Positions 9,348-16,956 of a stretch of DNA of 64,000 nt are shown one piece after another (positions within the stretch are counted from its first letter, which is position 1; each line of letters begins with the position of its first letter). Location: positions 248,001-312,000 of the forward strand of contig CBDFFJ010000005.1 in the NCBI GenBank assembly GCA_965246765.1, written 5' to 3'. Below the pieces are notes generated by a model. That model ran no database searches and had not been told where the DNA came from. It saw only the letters and a list, made by a program, of their open reading frames with translations. The stretch comes from UBA1952 sp965246765. Its GTDB lineage: Bacteria; Bacteroidota; Bacteroidia; Chitinophagales; Chitinophagaceae. The position numbers were made by a program, and so were the translations under genes.

Positions 9348-10445
9348 TTATTGCTTCACAAAAATCTGCTTCAGCTGGTCTACGATCTGCCCGCTGCCGG
9401 ACAGGCTGATATTATTGATCTTTTCCGCGATCTTCTCCACGTACTCCATTTCCTTTAGCTTATAAAGCATCGCGTTGTCTTCCATAAGCTTTGCCGTGTT
9501 CAGCAGGCTGCGCGTAGAAGCTGTTTCTTCCCGGCGGGTGATGATATTAGCCTGCGCCCGCTTTTCAGCGATCAGCACCTGGTTCATGATGTCCTTCACA
9601 TCGCCTGGCAGGATGATATCCTTTACACCGCAGTCTATTAAACTCACACCCATCGCGGCAGCATCTGCTGTACACAAGGCCAGTATCTCATCAGACAAGG
9701 CTTCTTTGCGCTCCATCAATTCATCGAAGCTCAGTCGGCCTACAAGGGTACGCAGCGACAGTTGCAGCACTACATAGAGTTGCTTCTCAAAATCCTTATT
9801 CTCCATTAAAGCCTTCACCACGTCCTCCACCTTGTAGCGTGCAGTGAAGTTGATCCGCAGCTGTGCCTTGTCCTTTGTTAGAATCTCTTGTCCGGCCATC
9901 TCCAGCGCTTGCTGACGCATATCCGTCTTCAATAACTGAATGCTGATGTTGTTCTTCCACCATGCGTAGTTGCCGCCTTCCAGTATGCCACTGAATTTAC
10001 CATCCACGAACAGGATTGCGCGCTCGCTTGCTTCTACTCTGTAGGTCCGCACGAAAGCTGCCAGCGGTTGTTTGTCCAACAGGTTCCTGTCTATGGCAGG
10101 GTCTATGTTATAGTCGTCCAATGACACACGGACAAAGCTGTAGGAGCTCAACCCGTTCCAGAACGCATAACGGCCAGCCGTCAATACCTTTTGCAGGTTC
10201 TTGTTGGTGTACTGCAACACGATCTCATTGTCCGATACGTCAACTACAGTGACCAAAGCGGCAAAGTCCGGATGCTGCAACAGCACGTCTAGGGACAAGT
10301 TGCTTGGAACAGGCTTCGCCATATCACAGACTATTACCTCGGCTCCAAAGCCAAGCCAATAGCTGCCGGCAGTCAATACCCGCTTTAATTCACCAGACCT
10401 GATGATCAGGGCTACCTGATTCGTGTTTACTGTTATCTTCTTCAT
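9348..10445 (-). CDS. Slipin/SPFH-domain protein next to RtcB
   Basis: This 365-residue protein has a band-7/SPFH core (about 130-290), with phrases such as LRINFTARYKVEDVV, LVGRLSFDELMERKE, MGVSLIDCGVKDIILPGDVKDIMN and then AEKRAQANIITRREETASTRS. A helical C-terminal tail follows. It lacks the N-terminal hydrophobic anchor of typical membrane slipins. The N-terminal half instead carries three copies of a short unit, at residues about 9-31, 72-97 and 138-163, each ending in (V/I)L-x-(A/G)-G-x-Y-x-x-W. SPFH proteins form ring or cage oligomers. Its place beside rtcB, with a divergent WYL regulator, suggests a role in an RNA damage response; that role is inferred from context. Confidence 0.85.
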   Translation of the reverse strand: MKKITVNTNQVALIIRSGELKRVLTAGSYWLGFGAEVIVCDMAKPVPSNLSLDVLLQHPDFAALVTVVDVSDNEIVLQYTNKNLQKVLTAGRYAFWNGLSSYSFVRVSLDDYNIDPAIDRNLLDKQPLAAFVRTYRVEASERAILFVDGKFSGILEGGNYAWWKNNISIQLLKTDMRQQALEMAGQEILTKDKAQLRINFTARYKVEDVVKALMENKDFEKQLYVVLQLSLRTLVGRLSFDELMERKEALSDEILALCTADAAAMGVSLIDCGVKDIILPGDVKDIMNQVLIAEKRAQANIITRREETASTRSLLNTAKLMEDNAMLYKLKEMEYVEKIAEKINNISLSGSGQIVDQLKQIFVKQ

Positions 10446-10481
10446 GATCGTTCGTGTTTTGAACTTTTATCTTTCGGTTAT

Positions 10482-10513
10482 GGAGGGATAGCGCTCGCTT
10501 TGGCTATCCCTCC
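10482..10513 (-). promoter_or_regulatory. 11-bp hairpin in the slipin leader
   Basis: GGAGGGATAGC (10482-10492) pairs perfectly with GCTATCCCTCC (10503-10513) around a 10-nt loop, ending 37 bp upstream of the slipin ATG. No T-run follows in the slipin direction, so it is not a typical terminator. It could be an attenuator, a processing site separating the upstream tRNA-like RNAs from the mRNA, or a protein-binding site. Confidence 0.5.
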
Positions 10514-10830
10514 GGGCATCTGTTTCTGTTTCTTAAAGAGCATCGGAAGGATGCATTCATTTGCACCTCACGGACGCAGCTGTTATCTGAATTCTTACGT
10601 GTTCAGGCTAAATCCTGGTATTCCGTCGCAATCTCTTGCGGAGATGCTGCTCCGGAAACCTTGATTGCCGTCCTACGCTGAGCTTCCTTCTATAGGCCGC
10701 GTTCAAAGTGGGGTTCAAACTGCTCCTGCCTTCTTATCAAAAGCTGGCGCGGAATGCACACTTCCTTTGCCTTGTGGATGAGCGATTTTTAAAAGTTGCT
10801 CTTCTTTTTCTGCCAAGAACCACTCTTTGA

Positions 10831-10893
10831 GAATGGCGCAGGATTCGAACCTGCATTTGGGGTTGTTGCTCTACCAGGTTGAGCTATCGCGTT
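10831..10893 (-). ncRNA. tRNA-like RNA 1: D-arm and T-arm, no anticodon arm
   Basis: On the minus strand TA-GCTC...GGTA-GAGC forms a textbook U8-A9 plus D-arm (10886-10869). GCAGG-TTCGAAT-CCTGC (10854-10838) forms a textbook T-arm. Only 13 nt (AACAACCCCAAAT) lie between them, where a normal tRNA has about 22, so there is no anticodon stem-loop. The 7 nt before the D-arm (AACGCGA) do not pair with the 7 nt after the T-arm (GCCATTC). Instead each flank forms its own hairpin: ACGCGA with TCGCGT of the preceding module, and CCATTCT with the downstream AGAGTGG. It is therefore a tRNA mimic or a decayed tRNA, not a working tRNA. Confidence 0.6.
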
Positions 10894-10894
10894 G

Positions 10895-10972
10895 TGACGC
10901 GAACGGGATTTGAACCCGCAACACACAACTGCTAAAAACAACGCTTCTATCGGAGCACCAGAATATCCGTGC
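10895..10972 (-). ncRNA. tRNA-like RNA 2: degenerate tRNA with a TTT anticodon position
   Basis: Directly upstream of module 1 on the same strand. The T-arm GCGGG-TTCAAAT-CCCGT (10919-10903) is well formed. A weak D-arm can be drawn as TTCT...AGAA preceded by TA. Between them lies a 25-nt stretch whose loop would read TTTTTAG, placing TTT at the anticodon, but the supporting stem has only two Watson-Crick pairs. The acceptor strands (GCACGGA and TCGCGTC) pair at only three positions. TCGCGT at its 3' end pairs with ACGCGA at the 5' end of module 1 through a CACA loop, so the two modules appear to be one tandem RNA. Confidence 0.5.
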
Positions 10973-11150
10973 TTAAGCAGCCGGACACTTTAGAGCCATT
11001 CAGAAACTCCCAACTGTGGGCGCTCCTTCAGAATTGTTGCCGTCCCCTTTCGGGAACCTCTTTATTGCACAAGTGCAAAGAATATCTTCAAAGAGCTACT
11101 GTCGCTTCCTTTTCTGAGTCAAAGATGTTTGTGCACCTATGCAGCCAAAC

Positions 11151-11285
11151 TGCGCAGTGGAAAATTATTTTACGCATTGCCCTGCAAGACATTGAATGCG
11201 TGATTGGTAGCTTTCAAAAATTCTTTTTCAGGAGCGAAGCATCGGCCCAAGTGCGCAGATACATTGCGCAGTGAACTCTGCGCAC
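11151..11285 (+). promoter_or_regulatory. TGCGCA motif cluster upstream of the WYL gene
   Basis: TGCGCA occurs at 11151-11156, 11252-11257, 11265-11270 and 11279-11284. The last three are spaced 13 and 14 bp apart. The outer two of these form an inverted pair with 9-bp arms, GTGCGCAGA (11251-11259) and TCTGCGCAC (11277-11285). The cluster ends 29 bp before the WYL start codon. This is a plausible operator for autoregulation by the WYL protein, inferred from position only. Confidence 0.45.
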
Positions 11286-11314
11286 GTTTACTTTGAGGCT
11301 TAGAAGCATACACC

Positions 11315-12340
11315 ATGTCTGTAAACAAACTGGCCCTCATCCGGTACAAGACCATTGACGACTGCCTGACCAACCGCCGTCGCAAGTGGACACTAGATGA
11401 CCTGATTGAGAAAGTATCCGCCGCACTCTACGAGGCCGAAGGCATCGCCAGAGGCGTAAGCCGTCGTACGGTACAGGCAGATATCCAGCTGATGCGTTCC
11501 GACAAGCTGGGTTACAATGCACCTATCATCATTAGAGACAAGAAGTACTATTGCTACGAAGACGCCGATTATAGCATTACGAAGGCTCCGATCAATAGTG
11601 CCGATGTGGAGAAGATGAAAGATATCGTGGGCCTTCTAAAACAGTTCAATGGCTTCTCCTATTTTGATGAGATGAGCGAGATGATTGCCCGGCTGGAAAA
11701 CAACCTGTACAAGTCCACCAATCAAAGCCGCAACTGCATCCAGCTGGAAGGCAATCACCTGTTGAAAGGACTGGAGCATATCACACCATTGTACCAAGCC
11801 ATTCTCCACCAGCGGCCGCTATTGATTGAGTACAAATCATTCAAGGCGCTGAAATCAGCTCAGGGTATCTACTACCCCTATCTTTTGAAGGAGCATCGCA
11901 ATCGCTGGTTTCTGATAGCAAAGCCTAAAAAAGGCAAGACGCTAATGACGATGGCGCTGGACAGGATGATCGAGTTTCAGGAGCTGACAAAAGAAGCGTT
12001 TGTACCGTATGAAGGCGTTGACTTCGACCGCTATTTCAGTGAAACGATTGGCGTAACGAAGAATGAAACAGACAGGGCACACCGGGTGATTCTTCACGTT
12101 AGTAAAGACCATGCACCCTATGTACTTACCAAACCACTGCATCACTCACAGACGCTACTGAAGGAAGATGAGCAAGGTGTTATAGTACGGATAGATGTGG
12201 TACTCAATTTTGAGTTGGAACGCGAGATACTCGGGTTTGGGGAATGCATCAAGGTACTGGCACCGCGGCTGTTGGCTTCGCGGATCCGTAAGCGATTTGA
12301 GAAAAGTGTTGCGCGCTATCAGGAGGCTGGGGTGAAATGA
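11315..12340 (+). CDS. WYL-domain transcriptional regulator
   Basis: This 341-residue protein has an N-terminal helix-turn-helix region (about 1-70, including SRRTVQADIQLMRSDKLGY) and a central WYL domain (about 160-240). The WYL signature reads NRWFLIAKPKKGK, preceded by PLLIEYKSFK. A C-terminal extension typical of YafY-like regulators follows (about 255-335). WYL proteins bind DNA and usually sense a nucleic-acid or nucleotide ligand. It is transcribed away from the slipin-rtcB genes, and a cluster of TGCGCA motifs sits just upstream. The likely role is control of the RNA repair genes in response to RNA damage; this is inferred from synteny. Confidence 0.88.
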   Translation: MSVNKLALIRYKTIDDCLTNRRRKWTLDDLIEKVSAALYEAEGIARGVSRRTVQADIQLMRSDKLGYNAPIIIRDKKYYCYEDADYSITKAPINSADVEKMKDIVGLLKQFNGFSYFDEMSEMIARLENNLYKSTNQSRNCIQLEGNHLLKGLEHITPLYQAILHQRPLLIEYKSFKALKSAQGIYYPYLLKEHRNRWFLIAKPKKGKTLMTMALDRMIEFQELTKEAFVPYEGVDFDRYFSETIGVTKNETDRAHRVILHVSKDHAPYVLTKPLHHSQTLLKEDEQGVIVRIDVVLNFELEREILGFGECIKVLAPRLLASRIRKRFEKSVARYQEAGVK

Positions 12341-12530
12341 TCCGGCGATTGCCTGGCGGAGCCACTAAACCGGATAGTAAATGTGCCGTCCACAGCCGAA
12401 CGGCATTCAGCACCAGCTACGATTTCGTAAATAAGCGAAACATAAATGAGACATAGCACCGGATTTATTTATGATGAGACACGCCCGTGAAAATCCGTCC
12501 AATTCGTTTACTTCATTTTCTATTTCGCGC

Positions 12531-13103
12531 TCAGGCCGAGGGCCGGCTGACATGCAGCTCATCCCACTCCGCGCGCAGAATACCGGTGACGATAATATCC
12601 TCCAGCTTACCAAAACGCAGGTAGCTCTGACGAATGCAGCCCTCCTGTTTTGCACCGAGCCGTTGTGCTAAAGCAAGGCTCCGGCTGTTTTCCGGCAGGC
12701 TATGAATCTCAATTTTATTCAGGCCTAATTTCCGGAACAGAAAATCCACAAAACGCTCTGCACTCCGGCTCATCAGTCCTTTTCCGCAGAAATCGTTGGT
12801 CATCCAGTAACCGATCTGCGCGCGCTTCTGGTCGCGATTGTACTGGTGCATCCCGATACCGCCTATCAGCCTGCGCTCCTGTTGCAGGTAGATTCCCAAC
12901 GCCATTCCTTCGCCGGCTGTCTGCTGCGCAATGCTCATCTGGATGAATTGCAGCGAATGCTCTACCCGCGTCGTATGGTCCACCCAATTCAGGAAAGGCC
13001 GCAGATGCGCACGGCTTCCATCCACGCAGCGGAATAGCTCCGGAGCGTCCTCCGGCTTGTAGCTCCGCAGCAGCAGGTCGTCGTTGATGAGGATGGAAGT
13101 CAT
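12531..13103 (-). CDS. GNAT family N-acetyltransferase (RimJ/RimL-like)
   Basis: The 190-residue protein has the RimJ/RimL layout. It opens with LLLRSYKPEDAPELF. The acetyl-CoA-binding core runs from about 85 to 140 (RRLIGGIGMH, then AQIGYWMTNDFCGKGLMSRSA with the Q/RxxGxG/A-like loop). A C-terminal part contains KIEIHSLPENSRSLALAQRLG. These enzymes acetylate ribosomal protein N-termini or small molecules; the substrate is unknown. It sits between the WYL gene and purH, on purH's strand, and may be co-transcribed with it. Confidence 0.85.
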   Translation of the reverse strand: MTSILINDDLLLRSYKPEDAPELFRCVDGSRAHLRPFLNWVDHTTRVEHSLQFIQMSIAQQTAGEGMALGIYLQQERRLIGGIGMHQYNRDQKRAQIGYWMTNDFCGKGLMSRSAERFVDFLFRKLGLNKIEIHSLPENSRSLALAQRLGAKQEGCIRQSYLRFGKLEDIIVTGILRAEWDELHVSRPSA

Positions 13104-13190
13104 GTTGAGCGCGCGTCGGGCAATCGTTCAGGCAGTTTGCTCTACAAATACGTCTTTACGCCACGATTGGTTGCATGAGCAGAATAATTA

Positions 13191-14711
13191 CTAATGTCTG
13201 AAGTGCCGGTTTCCGGTCATAACGAGCGCCATGCCATGCTCCTTACAGTAATTAATTGAATCCGCATCGCGCATGGAACCGCCCGGCTGAATAACCGCCG
13301 TGATGCCCGCTTCGTTCGCCATCCGCACACAATCGTCAAAGGGGAAAAATGCATCCGATGCCATCACAGCGCCTTCCGTAGAAAAACCGGCTTGCTTGGC
13401 TTTCTCAAGGCTTTGGCGCAGCGCATCAATGCGGCTTGTCTGCCCGCAGCCCTTGCCGATAAGCTGGCTGCTCTTCACCAGTGCAATCGCGTTACTCTTC
13501 AGATGCTTGCAGACGATGTTCGCAAACTTCAGGTCGGCGGCTTCCTCTTCAGAGCAAGGCCGCGCGCCTTCCTCACGCCACTCAGCGTAATTCGTTTTGT
13601 CGGCATCCTGCACGAGGGTTCCGTTCAACACGCGCTTGTATTCGCGGCTTACCTGCAGGGGCGCTTTCTGCTGTAAGAGAATGCGGTTCTTTTTTGTCTT
13701 TAGAATGGCGAGCGCATCATCGTCAAAGCCGGGCGCAATCAGGATTTCAAAGAAAATCTCGCCAATCTTTTGCGCTGCCGCGGCAGTAATGATTTGGTTG
13801 GTGATGAGCACGCCGCCAAATGCGCTCTCCTTATCGCCGGCAAGGGCAGCATCCCACGCTTCTTCCAGCGTAGCGCGCTGCGCAATCCCGCACACATTCG
13901 TATGCTTAATGACGGCAAACACCGGCTGTGCGGCATCCCACTCCGCAATCAACTGACAAGCCGCATCCGCGTCAACAAGGTTGTTGAAAGAAAGCTCCTT
14001 CCCGTTCAGTTTCGCAAACAGCGCATCAATATCGCCGTAGAAAGTCGCCGCTTGGTGCGGATTTTCTCCGTAGCGGAGGGGAGTGCCATTGGCGGCGCTT
14101 AGCTGAAATGAAGCTCGGTTCTCACTATTGAAATAATCCGCAATTGCCACATCGTAGTGCGCGCATTCTGCGAATGCGGCGGCAGCAAAACACTTTCTGT
14201 CGGCCAGGGAAGGATCAGCGCCACCTTCCAGCATGCTTTGCAGTTGCCCGTATTGGTTCCGCGATGCGACAATCACCACATCCTTAAAATTCTTACCCCC
14301 CGCGCGGATAAGGCTGACGCCGCCGATGTCTATTTTTTCAATAATGTCCGCTTCGTTGCCGCCTGCCGCAACTGTTTCCTCAAAAGGATATAAATCCACA
14401 ATCACCAGGTCCAGCAGGGGAATTTCGTACTCTGCAATGTGCGCCGCGTCCTCGCCGTGTTCCCGGCGGGCCAGGATGCCGCCGAATACCTTTGGGTGCA
14501 GCGTTTTTACCCGCCCGCCGAGGATGGATGGGTATCCGGTAACGCTTTCAACCGATATGCAGGGCAGGCCTAGGCCTTCAATAAAGCTTTGGGTGCCGCC
14601 GGTGGAATAAAGGGACACGCCCAGCGCGTGCAGGCGACGCACAATCGGCTCCAAGCCGTCTTTGTAAAAAACAGAAATCAGAGCAGAGCGGATGCTGCGG
14701 GTATCGGACAT
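13191..14711 (-). CDS. purH: Bifunctional AICAR formyltransferase / IMP cyclohydrolase
   Basis: PurH catalyses the last two steps of IMP synthesis. The 506 residues match the family. The N-terminal MGS-like cyclohydrolase domain (about 1-150) includes SVESVTGYPSILGGRVKTLHP and IVDLYPFE. The formyltransferase domain carries LRYGENPHQ, FNNLVDADAA and the catalytic Lys-His of IKHTNVCGIA, then GCGQTSRIDA and AFFPFDD near the end. It starts 51 bp before comEC's end on the same strand. A second purine gene, purL, lies at 24003-26243, so the pathway is scattered here. Confidence 0.97.
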   Translation of the reverse strand: MSDTRSIRSALISVFYKDGLEPIVRRLHALGVSLYSTGGTQSFIEGLGLPCISVESVTGYPSILGGRVKTLHPKVFGGILARREHGEDAAHIAEYEIPLLDLVIVDLYPFEETVAAGGNEADIIEKIDIGGVSLIRAGGKNFKDVVIVASRNQYGQLQSMLEGGADPSLADRKCFAAAAFAECAHYDVAIADYFNSENRASFQLSAANGTPLRYGENPHQAATFYGDIDALFAKLNGKELSFNNLVDADAACQLIAEWDAAQPVFAVIKHTNVCGIAQRATLEEAWDAALAGDKESAFGGVLITNQIITAAAAQKIGEIFFEILIAPGFDDDALAILKTKKNRILLQQKAPLQVSREYKRVLNGTLVQDADKTNYAEWREEGARPCSEEEAADLKFANIVCKHLKSNAIALVKSSQLIGKGCGQTSRIDALRQSLEKAKQAGFSTEGAVMASDAFFPFDDCVRMANEAGITAVIQPGGSMRDADSINYCKEHGMALVMTGNRHFRH

Positions 14712-14762
14712 TACAGGGGGTGAGTTGTTTTGCGCCGCGAAGATAAAGCAATGCCTTAGCCG

Positions 14763-16895
14763 CTATTCGCGGATGTAGGCGCCGTCGCGGTCCACGCTGT
14801 GCAAGCGGATGCCGTGCGCCGCACAGCTATCCGTCCAGCGCTTCAGGTGGTAGGCGGATGGGCGGACAGCCAGCACGATTTCCTTCGGCGAAAAGGTCTG
14901 GAGGAAGCTGGCTACGCGGATTTGCCGAAGCGGGCGGGCGAGGATAAGCACATCCACCAGCAACGGATTTTCATAGGATTGAATGGTGGAATCGCTCAGC
15001 ACCAGCACTGTTTTTCCGCCAAAGGAAAAATAAGGCGTGAGCGTGGTATCGGACTTTTTTCGCCACGCGCCCAAGCCTGTGTGCGCTGCCACAGCATTGT
15101 AGCTTACCTGCCCGCCGGCGAGCTGTTCAAAGTATTTGCCGCGAATCAGTTCCACCGCAGGACTGCGGCCATTATTATAAACAATCAGCCGCTTCTGTCT
15201 CCTGGTCTGGTAAGAATCCACAGTGAGTATTAGCAGCAGCGCGCAGGCGGCTGGTAAGGCGACAAATAGTCCGCGCCGCGTCTTTTCCAGCCACCAGACG
15301 CCGAGCCCTGCTATCAATAGGTAGCAAAGCAGCAGTTCCGGCCCGGTTAGCCGCAAGTGCTGCAGCGCTGTTACATTCCATCCCTGCATGCACACGATTG
15401 CGGCGTTAAACCAGGTTACGATGATCGTCACGAGAAAGCCCAGCAGCTTTGCTAAAGGTGGAATCCAGCAAAGCGCAATAATCGCCAGCCCGCCGACCAG
15501 CGCGCAGATGCCCGCCATCACCGCCGCAATCAAATTGGCGAAGAGAAAGAGCAGCGGGAAATTGTGGAAGTAATAAATGACCAGCGGCGCAGTCAGTATT
15601 TCTGCGGCAAAAGAAGCGGCAACTGCCGCCCAGAGCCAGCGCGTAATCCACGTCTTCTTTGGCCAATACCAGAGCCGGTAAATGGGCGCGTAAAAAAGCA
15701 ACATGCTCAGCACCGCACCAAACGAAAGCTGAAACCCAACCGAAAACAGCCAGGCCGGTTCTCCAAGCAGCAGCGCGAAGGCTGCGCAGACCAGGGTATT
15801 CAGCGAATGTCCTTCCTGGTCGCTGATGCCCGCAAGCGCAATGACCGTAAACATCAGCGCGGAGCGCAATGCAGACGGCGGCGCACCTGCCACCAGTACA
15901 TAAAGCCATATCAGTGCCAGCCCGACGAAGTATTTCACCCATGCGCCACGCTTTCCTTTCAGCCAAAAGAAAACGCCCGTAACAACAAGGAACAGAACCG
16001 CCACATGCGAGCCGGAGATGGAAACGATGTGGATGATGCCGGTCTGCGAATAGGCCAGCCGCAGCTCTCCGTCAAAGCCGCTTTCGTCGCCGAGGAGCAT
16101 GGCCTGCAGCAGTCCGAGCGTGGCGCTGTCGCGGATGTATGCGCGTAGCTGGCGGTCGGCCCAGCGGTGGATTTGCGTAAGCCGTGTGGTTTCGGTTGGA
16201 TTCGCCTTTCCGAAAACTGTCAACCCGACCGGCGACAGGAATTGCTGATGCAATACGTTCTTCCTGCGTTGAAACGTGGCGTTGTCAAACTCAAACGGGT
16301 TGCCGCTGTTGCGGATAGTCAGCCATCTTGATGGCACAAGCAATGTGTCGCATTCCGACAGAGAAAGCTGCGGGCCGCTGCGGTAAATGTAGAGCAGGGC
16401 ATAGCCGGTGGCAGGCATTGTCTTTCCATCGCGCACTTCTGCGAGCCAGGCCACGCGCAGCTTTGTGGTTGCAGGCCGGCGCTGCGGCTCGTCCACAATG
16501 CGCACAAGGCTGAGGCCGGATGTGTCCGTCATTTTCCCGGCCCAACTTCCGCTGTTCCGTACATCTGAGCTTGCGTAGCTGTACCAGCCGATGGCGCTGA
16601 AAAATACGGCGAAGCAGCTGGCATAAAGCGCTTCCATCCAGACGGGACGCTGACGAATGAATGCAAGCGCAATGCTGCACAGGCCGGAAATGAGGAGGAT
16701 TGCGAAACCGGCATTAGGCGCTATGCCAATCCAGCTCCGGTCGTAGCACACAATGCCCAGCGCTGCAAACAGCAGCGGGCGCAGGAGCGGAGTTTCCTGC
16801 CAGAAGTAGGCGTTGTGCAGCGGCCAGCGCGACATGGCTTGGATTTCACGCAGCAATAAAAGACAAAAAAGAGCGCTTTCATAATTGCCGGTCAA
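14763..16895 (-). CDS. comEC: ComEC/Rec2 family DNA-uptake channel
   Basis: This is a large polytopic inner-membrane protein of up to 710 residues. The soluble DUF4131-like region covers about 90-230. The Competence core (about 250-540) includes LLQAMLLGDESGFDGELRLAYSQTGIIHIVSISGSHVAVL, the family hallmark. The C-terminus has only a short beta-lactamase-like remnant. ComEC moves single-stranded DNA across the inner membrane during transformation. A start at the internal Met (MSRWPLHNAYF, 16835) gives a more usual N-terminus than the one at 16895. The upstream gene diverges at 16957. Confidence 0.92.
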   Translation of the reverse strand: MTGNYESALFCLLLLREIQAMSRWPLHNAYFWQETPLLRPLLFAALGIVCYDRSWIGIAPNAGFAILLISGLCSIALAFIRQRPVWMEALYASCFAVFFSAIGWYSYASSDVRNSGSWAGKMTDTSGLSLVRIVDEPQRRPATTKLRVAWLAEVRDGKTMPATGYALLYIYRSGPQLSLSECDTLLVPSRWLTIRNSGNPFEFDNATFQRRKNVLHQQFLSPVGLTVFGKANPTETTRLTQIHRWADRQLRAYIRDSATLGLLQAMLLGDESGFDGELRLAYSQTGIIHIVSISGSHVAVLFLVVTGVFFWLKGKRGAWVKYFVGLALIWLYVLVAGAPPSALRSALMFTVIALAGISDQEGHSLNTLVCAAFALLLGEPAWLFSVGFQLSFGAVLSMLLFYAPIYRLWYWPKKTWITRWLWAAVAASFAAEILTAPLVIYYFHNFPLLFLFANLIAAVMAGICALVGGLAIIALCWIPPLAKLLGFLVTIIVTWFNAAIVCMQGWNVTALQHLRLTGPELLLCYLLIAGLGVWWLEKTRRGLFVALPAACALLLILTVDSYQTRRQKRLIVYNNGRSPAVELIRGKYFEQLAGGQVSYNAVAAHTGLGAWRKKSDTTLTPYFSFGGKTVLVLSDSTIQSYENPLLVDVLILARPLRQIRVASFLQTFSPKEIVLAVRPSAYHLKRWTDSCAAHGIRLHSVDRDGAYIRE

Positions 16896-16956
16896 TTTTG
16901 TCTAAACGGAACGGTTTTTTCATCCGCTCTTCTACCGGCCCCGCCGGGCCACCTAC

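Larger units (their letters stand above)
10446..11314. other. Divergent regulatory region holding tRNA-like elements
   Basis: This 869-bp interval separates the slipin gene (minus) from the WYL regulator (plus). It is long for this compact genome. It contains, on the minus strand, two tRNA-like modules (10831-10972), a hairpin just upstream of the slipin start (10482-10513), and another nested fold around 10630-10680 in which GCAATC pairs with GATTGC around an inner CGGAG/CTCCG hairpin. On the WYL side it contains a cluster of TGCGCA motifs (11151-11285). No protein-coding gene is convincing here. Confidence 0.7.

Noticed and set aside
10831..10972. Ordinary tRNA genes
   Set aside because: The acceptor stems do not pair, module 1 has no anticodon arm and module 2 has a very weak one.
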